Source: Bradyrhizobium sp. dw_411
Lineage (GTDB): Bacteria; Pseudomonadota; Alphaproteobacteria; Rhizobiales; Xanthobacteraceae
Assembly: GCF_018449695.1 (NCBI RefSeq)
Contig: NZ_JAAVUY010000005.1
Span: 371,698 to 435,697 of the forward strand
Reading direction: 5' to 3'
DNA length: 64,000 bases
The position numbers were made by a program, and so were the translations under genes. The notes under the pieces were generated by a model. It saw only the letters and a program-made list of their open reading frames with translations, was not told where the DNA came from and did no database searches. How positions within the stretch are numbered: the first letter of the stretch is position 1; every line of letters starts with the position of its first letter. Shown here in pieces: positions 9,500 to 18,786 of the stretch.

Positions 9500-10396
9500 T
9501 TATCCGACACTTGCCGTTACCTGACGGCCTTCGGTCTCAGAGGTTAGCGCCCAATCGGCCCCGGCGAACCAACATAGGGGAGGATTTTGCGGCTTGCGCC
9601 ACACGAGACTTTTGATCTCATCCAGAGGCTTTCGATCGAGACAGTCGCGAAGGACATTGATCTCCTCTTGTGGAACCGCCGGTTTAGCATTCTCTGCATA
9701 GACGAATGAGACCCGTCCTAACGCCTCGGCGGCATAGCCGTCGGCAAAGCGGGTCACCACCAGCGTAATGGCATTAAGGACGTGGTAGCCGCCGACATAG
9801 GTGCCGGTCCGCGGGACCCCGAGTGGGAAGATTAACCGCCCACCGATGGCGAGGTTCTCAATCCATGCGGTCGCGGGCCGCGACGCCGCGAAGTTCACAT
9901 ACACCACATCGGCGGGAGCTTGCGGCCAGTCGAACCCATTGCCTTCGACGAACTCGACGTTCGGCCGATCTGCGAGATTTGTCCGGGCGCGAGCCGCGAG
10001 TGCGGCGTCGAATTCGATCGCAGCCACATGACCGTTGCTCCCGACCAGTTCGGAAAGAATGGCAGAATAGTAGCCGGCTCCTGCTCCAATATGCGCGACG
10101 GTTTCGCCCCTACGTGGTGCGACCACATTCAGCCAGCGCGCGTGTAACGAGGGACTGCCATTATTGACGCCGCGTTCCCTGTCCAGCGCCACGACGACAT
10201 CTTGATAGATGAGTGCCGGATCATTCGGGATCAGCGTGTAAGACGACCAGGGCGTATTGATGCGCCACTCACCGTCGCCAAGAAATGCCTGTCGGGGTAC
10301 AGCGGCGTAGGCATCCTCAAGATTCACGTTTGTGGATGCGTTCGCGAGGGCCAACATCTGCCGCGCATAAATACGGCGCAACTCCGCAAGATCCAT
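9500..10396 (-). CDS. PCMT/PIMT-like SAM-dependent methyltransferase
   Basis: 298 residues. A helical N-terminus with VPRQAFLG, typical of protein-L-isoaspartate methyltransferase relatives, precedes a Rossmann methyltransferase domain with motif I at VAHIGAGAGYYSAIL and the acidic motif II end AAIEFD. It is longer than classical PIMT (about 210-220 residues), with an extra C-terminal segment. ATG 10396 has GGAGG seven bases upstream. It stands alone between the MocR gene and the conjugation region. Substrate unknown; protein repair or a small-molecule/peptide methyltransferase are both possible. Confidence 0.75.
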   Translation of the reverse strand: MDLAELRRIYARQMLALANASTNVNLEDAYAAVPRQAFLGDGEWRINTPWSSYTLIPNDPALIYQDVVVALDRERGVNNGSPSLHARWLNVVAPRRGETVAHIGAGAGYYSAILSELVGSNGHVAAIEFDAALAARARTNLADRPNVEFVEGNGFDWPQAPADVVYVNFAASRPATAWIENLAIGGRLIFPLGVPRTGTYVGGYHVLNAITLVVTRFADGYAAEALGRVSFVYAENAKPAVPQEEINVLRDCLDRKPLDEIKSLVWRKPQNPPLCWFAGADWALTSETEGRQVTASVG

Positions 10397-10558
10397 TCAT
10401 CTGCCTCCGGCGCAGTGCGATCCAGACCGGTACCATTAGCGTCGACAAATGTTTAGCCCGAATCGGACGACGGACTCAAAATAGGAAGAATGACAAGGAT
10501 TGAACTTCGTATTTTCTCTCTCCACCATTTCCCATCGCAGCCATTGATGAGTCGCGCC

Positions 10559-10804
10559 ATGGCCGAAACTCAGTCGTCCGATCCGTCGCTTTGGCAGACC
10601 CGCGCCGCGCAGGCGCGGCGCATCGCCAGCATGTTGCTTGGACCCGATGCTGAGACAGTGCTGGCCTATGCCCGGGAATGCGACGAACAAGGACGGGGCG
10701 TCTCCGCGAATACCATATCCTCCCCCTCCCTCGTACCAGCCGCCTCGCCCCGTTTCGTGTCGTTGATGTCGGGCCGTTCTTCGGCTGGCACGCGCGCGGC
10801 CTAG
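10559..10804 (+). CDS. Small hypothetical protein, possibly truncated
   Basis: 81 residues from ATG 10559. The first 45 residues (SDPSLWQTRAAQARRIASML and the following AETVLAYARECDEQ) resemble short helical proteins common in Bradyrhizobium-type genomes. After about residue 47 composition changes to Ser/Ala/Arg-rich sequence with no family look, so the reading frame may have been cut and extended into unrelated DNA. It lies just left of trbB, close to where an inversion endpoint is suspected. Confidence 0.4.
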   Translation: MAETQSSDPSLWQTRAAQARRIASMLLGPDAETVLAYARECDEQGRGVSANTISSPSLVPAASPRFVSLMSGRSSAGTRAA

Positions 10805-10990
10805 CACCTTCACAGCGAGCATTTCACCTTAGCGCCGATCAACCGGCGACGGGTCGATTCCGCCGATCGCAAGTTTGTCTACGCCATCCTTCGCCCACCA
10901 GCATTGGCTTGTTGCGGAGTGGGCGTTCATGCCTTTTCTACTTGTCCCCGACGTTCGGTGCATTCGCGACCGAGCGGCTTGGGGGACGCG

Positions 10991-11980
10991 ATGGCTGGGA
11001 CCGCACGCTTCGATGAAACCGCTTCACGCGGTGCACGCATGTTGCGCACGGCGCTCGGCCCGGCCATCGCCACCTTCCTGCAGGATTCATCCGTCGTCGA
11101 AGTAATGCTCAACCCCGATGGCCGGCTATGGATCGATCGGCTCAAGGGCGGACTGGAAGATACCGGCGAGCGTCTGTCGCCGGCCGATGGCGAGCGCATC
11201 GTGCGCCTGGTCGCGCATCACGTCGGCGCCGAAATCCATCCGGGTTCGCCGCGCGTCTCGGCAGAACTGCCGGAGACCGGCGAGCGTTTCGAAGGCTTGA
11301 TCCCGCCCGTTGTCGCCGCGCCAACGTTTGCGATCCGCAAGCCAGCGGTTGCGGTGTTCACACTCGAGGACTACGTCGCCGCCGGGATCATGCTGCCGCG
11401 GCAGGCCGATCTGCTGCGCCTCGCCGTTCAAAAGCGCCGCAACGTGTTGGTCGCCGGCGGCACCTCGACCGGCAAGACGACGCTGGTGAATGCACTGCTG
11501 GCCGAAGTCGCCAAGACCTCCGACCGCGTGGTGCTGATCGAGGACACCCGCGAGCTGCAATGCGCGGCGCCCAACCTCGTTGCGCTACGCACCAAGGACG
11601 GCGTCGCATCGCTGTCCGACCTGGTGCGTTCGTCATTGCGGTTGCGGCCAGACCGAATCCCCGTTGGCGAAGTGCGCGGCGCCGAAGCACTCGAACTGCT
11701 GAAAGCCTGGGGCACGGGCCATCCCGGCGGTATCGGCACCATCCACGCCGGTTCGGCCATCGGCGCGTTGCGCCGGCTCGAGCAACTGATTCAGGAAGCG
11801 GTCATCACCGTGCCGCGCGCGCTGATCGCGGAGACGATCAACCTCATCGTCGTCCTCGAAGGCCGCGGCTCCCAACGCCGCGTCGCCGAGTTGGCCGCGG
11901 TTCGCGAACTCGCGCCGGGCGGCGACTACGTCCTGGTGTCCAGCAATCCCGAAACCACCCCCGAAAGTGACCGGTCATGA
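10991..11980 (+). CDS. trbB: TrbB conjugative transfer ATPase
   Basis: 329 residues from ATG 10991 (GGGGGA just upstream), the usual TrbB length. This is the VirB11/PilT-type secretion ATPase that powers pilus assembly at the inner membrane. Walker A is GGTSTGKT (156-163); IEDTRELQ is the Asp box; [16 protein letters not shown] is the His-containing motif of the family. It is the first gene of a tightly packed operon trbBCDEJKLFGI-DUF2274 on the plus strand and overlaps trbC by four bases. In related elements it follows copG on the same strand; here copG is about 40 kb away on the opposite strand. Confidence 0.95.
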   Translation: MAGTARFDETASRGARMLRTALGPAIATFLQDSSVVEVMLNPDGRLWIDRLKGGLEDTGERLSPADGERIVRLVAHHVGAEIHPGSPRVSAELPETGERFEGLIPPVVAAPTFAIRKPAVAVFTLEDYVAAGIMLPRQADLLRLAVQKRRNVLVAGGTSTGKTTLVNALLAEVAKTSDRVVLIEDTRELQCAAPNLVALRTKDGVASLSDLVRSSLRLRPDRIPVGEVRGAEALELLKAWGTGHPGGIGTIHAGSAIGALRRLEQLIQEAVITVPRALIAETINLIVVLEGRGSQRRVAELAAVRELAPGGDYVLVSSNPETTPESDRS

Positions 11981-12300
11981 TCGCCCATCGCACTCGTCCG
12001 CCAAGCCGTCTGTCCGTCACTGCGATCTTGTTCGCCTTGACCACGCTCCCCGCACACGCGGCCGGCTCCAACATGCCGTGGGAGCAACCGCTCAATCAGA
12101 TCCTGCAATCGGTCGAGGGCCCGGTCTCCAAGATCATCGCGGTTATCATCATCGTCACCACGGGTCTTACGCTCGCCTTCGGCGACACCTCGGGCGGCTT
12201 CCGGCGGCTGATCCAGATCGTGTTCGGGCTGTCGATCGCGTTCGCGGCGTCGAGTTTCTTCCTGTCGTTCTTCTCGTTCGGCGGCGGGGCGGTGATCTGA
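11977..12300 (+). CDS. trbC: TrbC pilin-like protein
   Basis: 107 residues, TrbC/VirB2 family, the main conjugative pilin precursor. A signal peptide (about 1-28, ending AHA) is followed by two hydrophobic helices (VSKIIAVIIIVTTGLTLAF and a C-terminal one ending SFGGGAVI). In RP4-type systems TrbC is trimmed and cyclised by TraF, and a TraF-like peptidase is encoded at 57.2-57.7 kb in this window. ATGA overlap with trbB, and its stop overlaps the trbD start by one base, so the genes are translationally coupled. Confidence 0.93.
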   Translation: MIAHRTRPPSRLSVTAILFALTTLPAHAAGSNMPWEQPLNQILQSVEGPVSKIIAVIIIVTTGLTLAFGDTSGGFRRLIQIVFGLSIAFAASSFFLSFFSFGGGAVI

Positions 12301-12572
12301 TGGCCGACATCGTCGAACCCGTCCCCGGCTTTTACGCTCCCGTGCATCGGTCCTTGAGCGATCCGATCTTGCTCGGCGGCGCACCGCGCACCGTCGCCAT
12401 CGCCAACGGCACGCTCGCCGCCGCGATCGGCCTCGGCCTGCGGCTGTGGATTCCCGGACTGCTGCTGTGGGCGATCGGTCATGCCGCCGCGGTCTGGGCG
12501 GCGAAGCGCGACGCGCAATTCGTCGACGTGGTGCGGCGTCACCTGCGCTACCCCGCGCATTTTGGAGGGTGA
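12300..12572 (+). CDS. trbD: TrbD mating-pair protein
   Basis: 90 residues, VirB3-like inner-membrane component of the trb mating channel. It has one hydrophobic region with a short turn (TLAAAIGLGLRLWIPGLLLW) and a conserved-looking basic C-terminus (RRHLRYPAHF). Start ATG 12300 overlaps the trbC stop (TGATG). It functions next to the TrbE ATPase, whose gene follows after five bases. Confidence 0.92.
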   Translation: MADIVEPVPGFYAPVHRSLSDPILLGGAPRTVAIANGTLAAAIGLGLRLWIPGLLLWAIGHAAAVWAAKRDAQFVDVVRRHLRYPAHFGG

Positions 12573-12577
12573 GCGCG

Positions 12578-15013
12578 ATGATGAACCTCGCCGAATATCG
12601 CAAGCGCCCTGCGCTCCTTGCCGACTTCCTGCCCTGGGCGGCCCTGATCGCCCCCGGCGTCGTCCTCAACAAGGACGGCAGCTTCCAGCGCACCGCGCGG
12701 TTTCGCGGACCGGATCTGGATTCCGCGACACCTTCAGAACTCGTCGGTACCACGGCGCGGCTCAACAACGCGTTGCGACGGCTGGGCTCCGGTTGGGCGA
12801 TCTTCGTCGAGGCACAGCGCAACGCCGCCAACCGCTATCCGGACAGCCGCTTCCCCGACCCCGTCTCGGCCTTAGTCGATGCCGAACGCCGGGCACAGTT
12901 CGAGGAGCAGGAAGCGCATTTCGAGAGTGCATATTATCTGACGCTGTGCTGGCTGCCGCCGGCGGAAGACGCCGCGCGCGCCGAAGCCTGGCTCTATGAG
13001 GGGCGCGAGCGCGGCGGTGTCGACGGCCATGAGGTGCTGCGCGGCTTCATCGACCGCACCGGGCGCGTGCTGCAACTCATCGAAGGCTTCGTGCCGGACG
13101 CGGCCTGGCTCGATGATAGCGAGACCCTGACCTACCTGCACGCCTGCATTTCGACCAAACGCCATCGCGTGCGCGTCCCCGAGATCCCGATGCAGCTCGA
13201 CGCGCTGCTGGTCGATGAACCGATGGCGGGCGGTCTCGAACCGCGTTTGGGATCGCAGCATCTGCGCACGTTGAGCGTTATCGGATTCCCGACCGCGACC
13301 TTCCCCGGCGTTCTGGATGAGTTGAACCAGCTCGCGTTTCCGTATCGGTGGTCGACGCGGGCCATCATGCTCGACAAGACCGACGCTACCAAGCTGCTCA
13401 CAAAAATCCGCCGGCAATGGTTCGCCAAGCGGAAGAGTGTCGCGGCCATTCTGAAGGAGGTGATGACCAACGAGACCTCGACGCTTCTGGATACCGACGC
13501 CGCGAACAAGGCCGCCGATGCCGACGCCGCGCTGCAGGAACTCGGCAGCGACATGATCGGCCAGGCTTACGTCACCGCAACGATCACGGTGTGGGATGCC
13601 GATCCGCGTACCGCCGACGAGAAGCTGCGGCTGGTCGAGAAGGTGATCCAGGGCCGCGACTTCACCTGCATCGTCGAGACCGTGAATGCGATCGAAGCCT
13701 GGCTCGGCTCCCTGCCCGGTCATGTCTACGCCAATGTCCGGCAGCCGCCGGTCTCAACCCTCAATCTCGCCCATATGATCCCGCTCTCGGCGGTATGGGC
13801 GGGGCCGGAACGGGACGAGCACCTCGGTGCACCCCCGCTGTTCTTCGCCAAGACCGAAGGCGCGACCCCGTTCCGGTTCTCTATCCATGTCGGTGACGTC
13901 GGCCACACTTTGATCGTGGGTCCGACCGGCGCCGGCAAGTCCGTGCTGCTGGCGCTGATGGCGCTGCAATTCCGCCGCTACGACGACAGCCAGATATTCG
14001 CGTTCGACTTCGGCGGCAGCATACGTGCCGCGGCGATCGCGATGGGTGGCGACTGGCACGATCTCGGCGGCGCTTTGTCCGACGACAGCGCGACCTCCGT
14101 CACGTTGCAGCCGCTGGCCGCGATCGACGATGCGGCCGAGCGCGGCTGGGCGGCCGAATGGATCGCCTCGATCCTCACCCGCGAGGGCGTCACCGTCACG
14201 CCCGATGCCAAAGAGCATCTGTGGACGGCGCTGACCTCACTCGCCTCCGCGCCCGTTGGCGAGCGGACGCTGACCGGCCTTTCGGTGCTGCTGCAGTCGA
14301 GCGCGTTGAAACAGGCGTTGCGACCGTATTGTCTGGGCGGTCCGTTCGGCCGTCTGCTTGATGCCGAGGCCGAACGCTTGGGCGATGCGCCGGTACAGGC
14401 ATTCGAGACCGAGGGCCTGATCGGCAGCGCGGCCGCGTCCGCCGCGCTCTCTTATCTCTTCCACCGCATCGAAGGCCGGCTCGACGGTTCACCGACGTTG
14501 CTGATCATCGACGAGGGTTGGCTGGCGCTCGATGACATTGGCTTCGCGCAGCAATTGCGCGAATGGCTCAAGACCCTGCGCAAGAAGAACGCATCCGTGG
14601 TGTTCGCCACCCAGTCGCTCGCCGACATCGAAGGCAGCGCGATCGCCGCGGCTATCGTCGAGAGCTGTCCGACACGATTGTTCTTGCCAAACGAGCGCGC
14701 GATCGAACCACAAATCATGACGGTGTATCGCCGTTTCGGATTGAACGACCGCCAGATCGAGATCATCAGCCGCGCGACGCCGAAGCGCGATTACTACTGC
14801 CAATCACGCCGCGGCAATCGCCTGTTCGAGCTCGGCCTCGGCGATGCCGCGCTGGCCTTCACCGCCGCGTCCTCCAAGACCGACCAGGTCACCATCGCCG
14901 AACTCGTCGCCGATCACGGCCGCGACGGGTTCGCCGCCGCCTGGCTGCGCCGCAAGGACGCGACCTGGGCCGCCGACCTTCTTCCCACCCTCGTCACGGA
15001 GCCTTCGCCATGA
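12578..15013 (+). CDS. trbE: TrbE conjugative transfer ATPase
   Basis: 811 residues, VirB4-family ATPase of the mating-pair channel. N-terminal CagE/TrbE domain, then a RecA-like ATPase: Walker A GPTGAGKS (448-455), Walker B LLIIDEGWLAL. It energises substrate transfer and pilus assembly at the inner-membrane face. The start is ATG 12578 with GGAGG about ten bases upstream; GTG 12569 is possible. The length is that of full TrbE, with no sign of the split trbEa/trbEb form. It ends in an ATGA overlap with trbJ. Confidence 0.95.
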   Translation: MMNLAEYRKRPALLADFLPWAALIAPGVVLNKDGSFQRTARFRGPDLDSATPSELVGTTARLNNALRRLGSGWAIFVEAQRNAANRYPDSRFPDPVSALVDAERRAQFEEQEAHFESAYYLTLCWLPPAEDAARAEAWLYEGRERGGVDGHEVLRGFIDRTGRVLQLIEGFVPDAAWLDDSETLTYLHACISTKRHRVRVPEIPMQLDALLVDEPMAGGLEPRLGSQHLRTLSVIGFPTATFPGVLDELNQLAFPYRWSTRAIMLDKTDATKLLTKIRRQWFAKRKSVAAILKEVMTNETSTLLDTDAANKAADADAALQELGSDMIGQAYVTATITVWDADPRTADEKLRLVEKVIQGRDFTCIVETVNAIEAWLGSLPGHVYANVRQPPVSTLNLAHMIPLSAVWAGPERDEHLGAPPLFFAKTEGATPFRFSIHVGDVGHTLIVGPTGAGKSVLLALMALQFRRYDDSQIFAFDFGGSIRAAAIAMGGDWHDLGGALSDDSATSVTLQPLAAIDDAAERGWAAEWIASILTREGVTVTPDAKEHLWTALTSLASAPVGERTLTGLSVLLQSSALKQALRPYCLGGPFGRLLDAEAERLGDAPVQAFETEGLIGSAAASAALSYLFHRIEGRLDGSPTLLIIDEGWLALDDIGFAQQLREWLKTLRKKNASVVFATQSLADIEGSAIAAAIVESCPTRLFLPNERAIEPQIMTVYRRFGLNDRQIEIISRATPKRDYYCQSRRGNRLFELGLGDAALAFTAASSKTDQVTIAELVADHGRDGFAAAWLRRKDATWAADLLPTLVTEPSP

Positions 15014-15738
15014 TTCGCATCCGCTCGCTTGCAGCCGTCATTACTATCTCGGCCGCCCTCTTTGCGGCCACGCCCTGCCCGGCGCAGATCGCCGTGTTCG
15101 ATCCGTCGAACTACAGCCAGAACCTGATGACCGCGGCGAATACGTTGAAGCAGATCGATAACCAGCTCACGGCGCTGCAAAACCAGACCCAGATGCTGCT
15201 CAATCAGGCGCGGCATCTCACCAGCCTGCCGACGTCATTGCTCAACGACATCGACCGCACCTTCACGCAAACCCAGAACCTGCTCAAGCAGGTGGACAAG
15301 ATCGCCTATGACGTCCAGGCGATCGAGCAGACATTCCAGAAGTACCAGGGCTTTGGTGCATCGCAGTCCGATCAGCAGTTGATCGACGGCGCGCGTGATC
15401 GCTGGCAGACCTCGGTCTCGGCGTTCCAGCATGCGATGAGCGTCGGCGCGACCACCGTCAACAATCTCCCCGCCACGCAGTCGCACACCGACACCTTGAT
15501 CGGCGCCAGCCAGTCGGCGGTCGGCGTGCTGCAAGTCTCGCAAGCCGGCAACCAGTTGCTCGCGGTGCAGGCGAGGCAGATGGCCGATCTCACCGCGCTG
15601 GTCGCCGCCCAAGGGCGGGCGCAGTCGATCGAACAGGCCCGGCAGACCGCCGGCGAGGACCAGGCCCGCGAGCAGGTGCGCCGGTTCCTGAGCAACGGCC
15701 AGGGCTATCAGCCGCAAACCGTCCAGATGTTCCACTGA
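15010..15738 (+). CDS. trbJ: TrbJ mating-pair protein (VirB5-like)
   Basis: 242 residues. A signal peptide (1-25, ending CPAQ) is followed by a long helical, coiled-coil-rich periplasmic domain (many Q/N and heptad-like stretches, for example TLKQIDNQLTALQNQTQMLL), as in TrbJ/VirB5 minor pilus proteins. ATG 15010 overlaps the trbE stop. TrbJ is thought to sit at the pilus tip or base and aid mating contact. Confidence 0.93.
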   Translation: MIRIRSLAAVITISAALFAATPCPAQIAVFDPSNYSQNLMTAANTLKQIDNQLTALQNQTQMLLNQARHLTSLPTSLLNDIDRTFTQTQNLLKQVDKIAYDVQAIEQTFQKYQGFGASQSDQQLIDGARDRWQTSVSAFQHAMSVGATTVNNLPATQSHTDTLIGASQSAVGVLQVSQAGNQLLAVQARQMADLTALVAAQGRAQSIEQARQTAGEDQAREQVRRFLSNGQGYQPQTVQMFH

Positions 15739-15746
15739 GGCCGCGC

Positions 15747-15983
15747 ATGATCACACTCATTCGCACCGCAATCCTCTCGTTGATCGCGCTCACTGCTGCC
15801 GGCTGCACGATTCCGTTGCGCGAGGCCCGCGACGAGGCGCCGCCGCCGGCGAGCGATCCGCTCGATGCCCGCCTCCTGCGCTGCAGCGCGCTGGGTCCGA
15901 AGGCTGCCGCCGACGATGCCGACTGCCAAGGCGCCTGGGCGGAAGCGCGCCAGCGCATCCAGCCGCCACTGATGGGGAAGTGA
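15747..15983 (+). CDS. trbK: TrbK-like entry-exclusion lipoprotein
   Basis: 78 residues. The N-terminus is a lipoprotein signal with lipobox LTAAGC, so Cys19 would be lipidated and the mature part (about 60 residues with two further Cys) would be periplasmic. Position between trbJ and trbL and the small lipoprotein form match the TrbK-alt entry-exclusion proteins, which stop redundant mating between cells carrying the same element. Sequence conservation in this family is low, so the call rests mainly on order and lipobox. Confidence 0.8.
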   Translation: MITLIRTAILSLIALTAAGCTIPLREARDEAPPPASDPLDARLLRCSALGPKAAADDADCQGAWAEARQRIQPPLMGK

Positions 15984-15986
15984 GCC

Positions 15987-17117
15987 ATGAACAACACCGG
16001 CGTGATCGATCATTTCCTGGATGTGTTCACCCGCTACATCGATTCTGGCTTCGGCCTGGTCGGCGGCGATGTCCAGTTCCTCAGTACGACTCTCATCGGG
16101 ATCGACATCACGCTCGCCGGGCTGTTCTGGGCGATGTCCGCGGATGAAGACGTCATCGCGCGGCTGATCAAGAAGACGCTCTATATCGGCTTCTTCGCCT
16201 TCATCATCGGCAACTTCAACAGCCTATGCCGCGTGGTGTTCGAGAGCTTCTCCCAGTTGGGGCTCAAGGCTGCCGGGTCCGCCCTGTCGTCGGCCGACTT
16301 CCTGCGGCCGGGTAAGCTCGCCCAGGTCGGCGTCGACGCCGGCAAGCCGTTGCTCGAGGCGGCCAGCGGGCTGATGGGTTACGTCTCATTCTTCACCAAC
16401 TTCGTGCAGATCTTCGTGCTGCTGACCGCCTGGGTCATCGTGGTCGTCGCCTTCTTCATCCTGGCGGTGCAGCTCTTCATCACGTTGATCGAGTTCAAGC
16501 TGACGACGCTCGCCGGCTTCGTGCTGATCCCGTTCGCGCTGTTCAACAAGACGTCGTTCCTGGCTGAAAAGGTGCTGGGCAACGTCGTCGCCTCCGGCGT
16601 CAAGATCCTGGTGCTCGCCGTCGTCGTCGGTATCGGCACCTCGCTGTTCTCCGAGTTCACGCAAGGTTTTGCCGGCAATCAGCCGACCATCGAGGACGCG
16701 CTGGCGATCATGCTGGCGTCGCTGTCGCTGTTCGGGCTCGGCATCTTCGCACCTTCAATCGCGGCGGGCCTTGTGTCAGGTGCACCGCAACTCGGCGCCG
16801 GAGCCGCGGTTGGCACCGCGCTCGCGGCTGGCGGACTGGGCGTGGCGGGCGCTATGGGAGCCCGCGCCGGCGCCAGCATCGCCGGCAGCGCGATGGGTGC
16901 GGGCGCGCGTGGTGTCGGCGCGGCGGCCGGCATGTCGCCTTCGTCTGCGTCATCATCATCGTCCTCGCCCAGCGCCGGAGCACCCACCTGGGCGCAACGC
17001 CTTCACCGCGTCCAGACCATGAAGAGCGGCGCATCAACCGCCGCGCACGCGGTCCGCTCCGGCGATCATGGCGGTGGTTCGAATTCCGTTCCTCTCAATC
17101 AGGATGACCGCGCATGA
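15987..17117 (+). CDS. trbL: TrbL inner-membrane channel protein
   Basis: 376 residues, polytopic VirB6/TrbL component of the mating channel. About six hydrophobic segments lie between residues 35 and 290 (for example VLLTAWVIVVVAFFILAVQL). The Gly/Ala-rich region 260-310 and Ser-rich tail (SSASSSSSSPSAGAP) are usual for TrbL of this group. It begins three bases after trbK and overlaps trbF by four bases. Confidence 0.94.
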   Translation: MNNTGVIDHFLDVFTRYIDSGFGLVGGDVQFLSTTLIGIDITLAGLFWAMSADEDVIARLIKKTLYIGFFAFIIGNFNSLCRVVFESFSQLGLKAAGSALSSADFLRPGKLAQVGVDAGKPLLEAASGLMGYVSFFTNFVQIFVLLTAWVIVVVAFFILAVQLFITLIEFKLTTLAGFVLIPFALFNKTSFLAEKVLGNVVASGVKILVLAVVVGIGTSLFSEFTQGFAGNQPTIEDALAIMLASLSLFGLGIFAPSIAAGLVSGAPQLGAGAAVGTALAAGGLGVAGAMGARAGASIAGSAMGAGARGVGAAAGMSPSSASSSSSSPSAGAPTWAQRLHRVQTMKSGASTAAHAVRSGDHGGGSNSVPLNQDDRA

Positions 17118-17800
17118 ATCCATTCCGCAGACCCAGCGTCCGCTACGGCAAGACACCGGCGCCCGAGACGCCGTATCAGAAAGCCGCGCAAGTCTGGGAC
17201 GAGCGCATCGGCTCGGCACGGGTACAGGCGCGAAACTGGCGGCTGATCGCGTTCGGCAATCTGGCGCTGGCCGCCGGACTCGCGGGCGGCTTGGTCTGGC
17301 ACGCCATGCGCGGCACAGTCGTCCCTTGGGTGGTGCAGGTCGACCAGCTCGGCCAGGCGCAAGCCGTGGCGCCGGCGATCGCCGACTACAAACCGACCGA
17401 CGGCCAGATCGCCTGGCATCTGGCGCGCTTCATCGAGCAGGTGCGCTCGATCCCGGTCGATCCGATCATCGTGCGGCAGAACTGGCTGACGGCCTACGAC
17501 TTCGTCACCGACCGCGGCGCGATCGCGCTCAATGATTATGCGCGCACCAACGATCCCTTTGCCAAAGTTGGCAAGATCCAGATCGCGGTCGACGTCTCCA
17601 GCGTGATCCGCGCCTCGCAAGACTCGTTCCGTATCGCCTGGGTCGAACGCCGTTACGAGAACGGCAGTCTCGCGGCGACCGAACGCTGGACCGCCATTCT
17701 CACCATCGTCATCGAGACCCCGCGCGATGCCGAGAAACTGCGCCGCAATCCGCTCGGGGTCTTCGTTCACGCCCTCAACTGGTCGAAGGAGCTCGGCTGA
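17114..17800 (+). CDS. trbF: TrbF (VirB8-like) mating-pair protein
   Basis: 228 residues. A short cytoplasmic N-terminus, one membrane helix (about 37-58, LIAFGNLALAAGLAGGLVW) and a periplasmic VirB8-fold domain (ERRYENGSLAATERWTAILT). TrbF bridges the inner-membrane complex to the outer-membrane core. ATGA-type overlap with trbL and one-base overlap with trbG. Confidence 0.94.
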   Translation: MNPFRRPSVRYGKTPAPETPYQKAAQVWDERIGSARVQARNWRLIAFGNLALAAGLAGGLVWHAMRGTVVPWVVQVDQLGQAQAVAPAIADYKPTDGQIAWHLARFIEQVRSIPVDPIIVRQNWLTAYDFVTDRGAIALNDYARTNDPFAKVGKIQIAVDVSSVIRASQDSFRIAWVERRYENGSLAATERWTAILTIVIETPRDAEKLRRNPLGVFVHALNWSKELG

Positions 17801-18786
17801 TGCAATCCAGATCCCTGCTGCACATTATACTATGCGCCGTCCCGGTGGCCGGGTGCGCCAACAACTGGAAACCGCCGCAGATCGGATACGACGATCTGGA
17901 ACCGGCGGTGCTGCAAAGCGAACCGCCGAAGCCGATCCAGGTGGTCGAACTCCCCAAGATCCTTCCCCTTCCCGGCCAGCTCAAGCCGCTGCCGGGGAAG
18001 ACCACAGCGAAACCCGAACCGAAAGACCCTAAGGAACGGGTCGCCAAGGCCAATGACGCAGCAAGGGTCCAACCGACGCGGCATGGCTATCTCAACGCCG
18101 TGCAGGTTTATCCGTTTGTCGATGGCGCGCTCTATCAAGTCTACACCGCGCCAGGCCAAGTGACAGATGTCGCGTTACAAGAGGGCGAGCAACTGGTCGG
18201 CTCCGGCCCGGTCGCCGCCGGCGATACGGTGCGCTGGGTGATCGGCGATACCGAAAGCGGCGTCGGTCCGACCAAACGCATTCACATCTTGGCCAAACCG
18301 ACGCGGGCGGATCTGACCACCAATCTCGTCATCAACACCGACCGGCGGACTTACCTGATGGAGCTGCGCTCGACCGAGAAAACCTACATGGCCTCGGTGT
18401 CGTGGCAATATCCGCAAGACCAGTTGATCGCGTTGCGCCGGCAGAATGTGGCGGCCGACGCGGCCGCACCGATCGACAGCGGCCTCGATCTCGGCAAATT
18501 GCGCTTCCGTTACAGCATTGAAGGCGACACACCGCCGTGGCGTCCCAGCCAAGTGTTCGATGACGGCTCAAAAGTCTACATCGAGTTCTCGCACGGCATT
18601 ACGCAAGGGGAGATGCCGCCGCTGTTCGTGATCGGCAGCGATGGCGGCGCCGAACTCGTCAATTACCGCGCCCGGCAGAACTACTACATCGTCGACCGGC
18701 TGTTTGCCGCGGCCGAGCTTCGCCTCGGCGGCGACAATCAGCAGAAGGTCCGGATCGTGCGCACCGACGGGTGGAAACTATGGTGA
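17800..18786 (+). CDS. trbG: TrbG (VirB9-like) channel protein
   Basis: 328 residues, periplasmic/outer-membrane core protein of the mating channel. Signal peptide with lipobox-like VAGC near residue 20, a Pro-rich linker (about 40-75) and a VirB9-type beta domain (WQYPQDQLIA, RYSIEGDTPPWRPSQVFDDG, ending IVRTDGWKLW). TrbG forms the outer-membrane complex with TrbI. The start overlaps the trbF stop by one base. Confidence 0.94.
   Translation: MQSRSLLHIILCAVPVAGCANNWKPPQIGYDDLEPAVLQSEPPKPIQVVELPKILPLPGQLKPLPGKTTAKPEPKDPKERVAKANDAARVQPTRHGYLNAVQVYPFVDGALYQVYTAPGQVTDVALQEGEQLVGSGPVAAGDTVRWVIGDTESGVGPTKRIHILAKPTRADLTTNLVINTDRRTYLMELRSTEKTYMASVSWQYPQDQLIALRRQNVAADAAAPIDSGLDLGKLRFRYSIEGDTPPWRPSQVFDDGSKVYIEFSHGITQGEMPPLFVIGSDGGAELVNYRARQNYYIVDRLFAAAELRLGGDNQQKVRIVRTDGWKLW

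Noticed and set aside
12446..12577. 44-codon upstream extension of trbE
   Set aside because: Lies entirely within trbD in another frame; ATG 12578 with GGAGG and family length is the better start.
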